From positions 5,682 to 27,398 of the forward strand of contig MHEL01000156.1 in assembly GCA_001803815.1 (NCBI GenBank): a DNA stretch of 21,717 nt, read 5' to 3'. This stretch comes from Nitrospirae bacterium RBG_19FT_COMBO_42_15. Lineage in GTDB: Bacteria > Nitrospirota > CAKKRA01 > 9FT-COMBO-42-15. Numbering within the stretch: position 1 is the stretch's first letter; each line of letters starts with the position of its first letter. Positions 21,674-21,717 of this stretch are shown piece after piece. The notes under the pieces are model-generated. The model did not search any database and was not told where the DNA came from. It was given only the letters and a program-made list of their open reading frames with translations. The translations under genes and the position numbers were made by a program.

Positions 21674-21717
21674 ATGATGAAAGAATACAGAAATATTGGT
21701 TTTAAGCTGACTCCTCA
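21674..21717 (+). CDS. Fur/PerR family transcriptional regulator, N-terminal fragment
   Basis: Only about 14 codons are inside the window before the right edge. They read MMKEYRNIGFKLTP and then the first two bases of a CAx codon. The sequence K-x-x-G-F-K-LTPQ is the well-known opening of Fur-family metal- or peroxide-sensing repressors, just ahead of the winged helix. Either of the two adjacent ATGs (21674 or 21677) could be the start. Which member (Fur, PerR, Zur) it is cannot be told from this fragment. Confidence 0.7.
   Translation, partial: MMKEYRNIGFKLTP

Noticed and set aside
1..21717. tRNA, rRNA, CRISPR array, transposase or phage genes
   Set aside because: None of the usual signatures was seen on reading both strands; the repeats present are short dispersed palindromes, not regularly spaced arrays.

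Overview
The window is AT-rich bacterial chromosome carrying mostly housekeeping genes, with AGA/AGG-dominated arginine codons and strong Shine-Dalgarno sites in the biosynthetic operons. Gene content and order (yicC-remA-gmk-rpoZ-coaBC; aroQ-M24 peptidase-efp-accB-accC; sigma-54-type promoter sequences; chemoreceptor, HD-GYP protein, hemerythrin, type IV pilin-like protein) suggest an uncultured anaerobic or microaerophilic Gram-negative-type lineage such as Nitrospirota or a deltaproteobacterial relative. This placement is inference; no rRNA is present to test it.

Left part (1-5870): the C-terminal end of a methyl-accepting chemotaxis protein, then convergent rimO (minus strand) carrying two in-frame insertions of a palindromic repeat. 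A two-gene signalling unit follows, preceded by a good sigma-54 promoter match: a GAF-GAF-GAF-PAS protein that stops after the HisKA (phosphoacceptor) domain and has no ATPase domain, overlapping a REC-GAF-HD-GYP response regulator.

Middle (5871-11341): a minus-strand unit of a YhaM-like OB/HD nuclease and pgsA, driven by a perfect-consensus sigma-70 promoter. Next is a non-coding AT-rich stretch of about 380 bp containing DnaA-box-like sequences, then the plus-strand operon yicC-remA-gmk-rpoZ-coaBC.

Right part (11342-21717): a TPR protein with a long acidic linker translationally coupled to a roadblock/LC7 protein; then aroQ, an M24 aminopeptidase, efp, accB and accC (shikimate pathway, translation factor, fatty-acid initiation). 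A lone FimT/GspH-type prepilin follows with its own sigma-54-like promoter, then ogt, convergent ftsH, bacteriohemerythrin, and the first codons of a divergent Fur-family regulator at the right edge.

The most unusual aspect is the density of unrelated short palindromic repeat families in one ordinary region. There is a GC-rich GGGCAGAC family that has become protein sequence in rimO, an AT-rich family in two convergent gene junctions (one copy supplies the end of ftsH), a TATAAGACTTA microrepeat in three intergenic places, an AAGCAATCT-type element upstream of aroQ, and a TAATCCCC hairpin after accC. I saw no tRNA, rRNA, CRISPR array, transposase or prophage gene.
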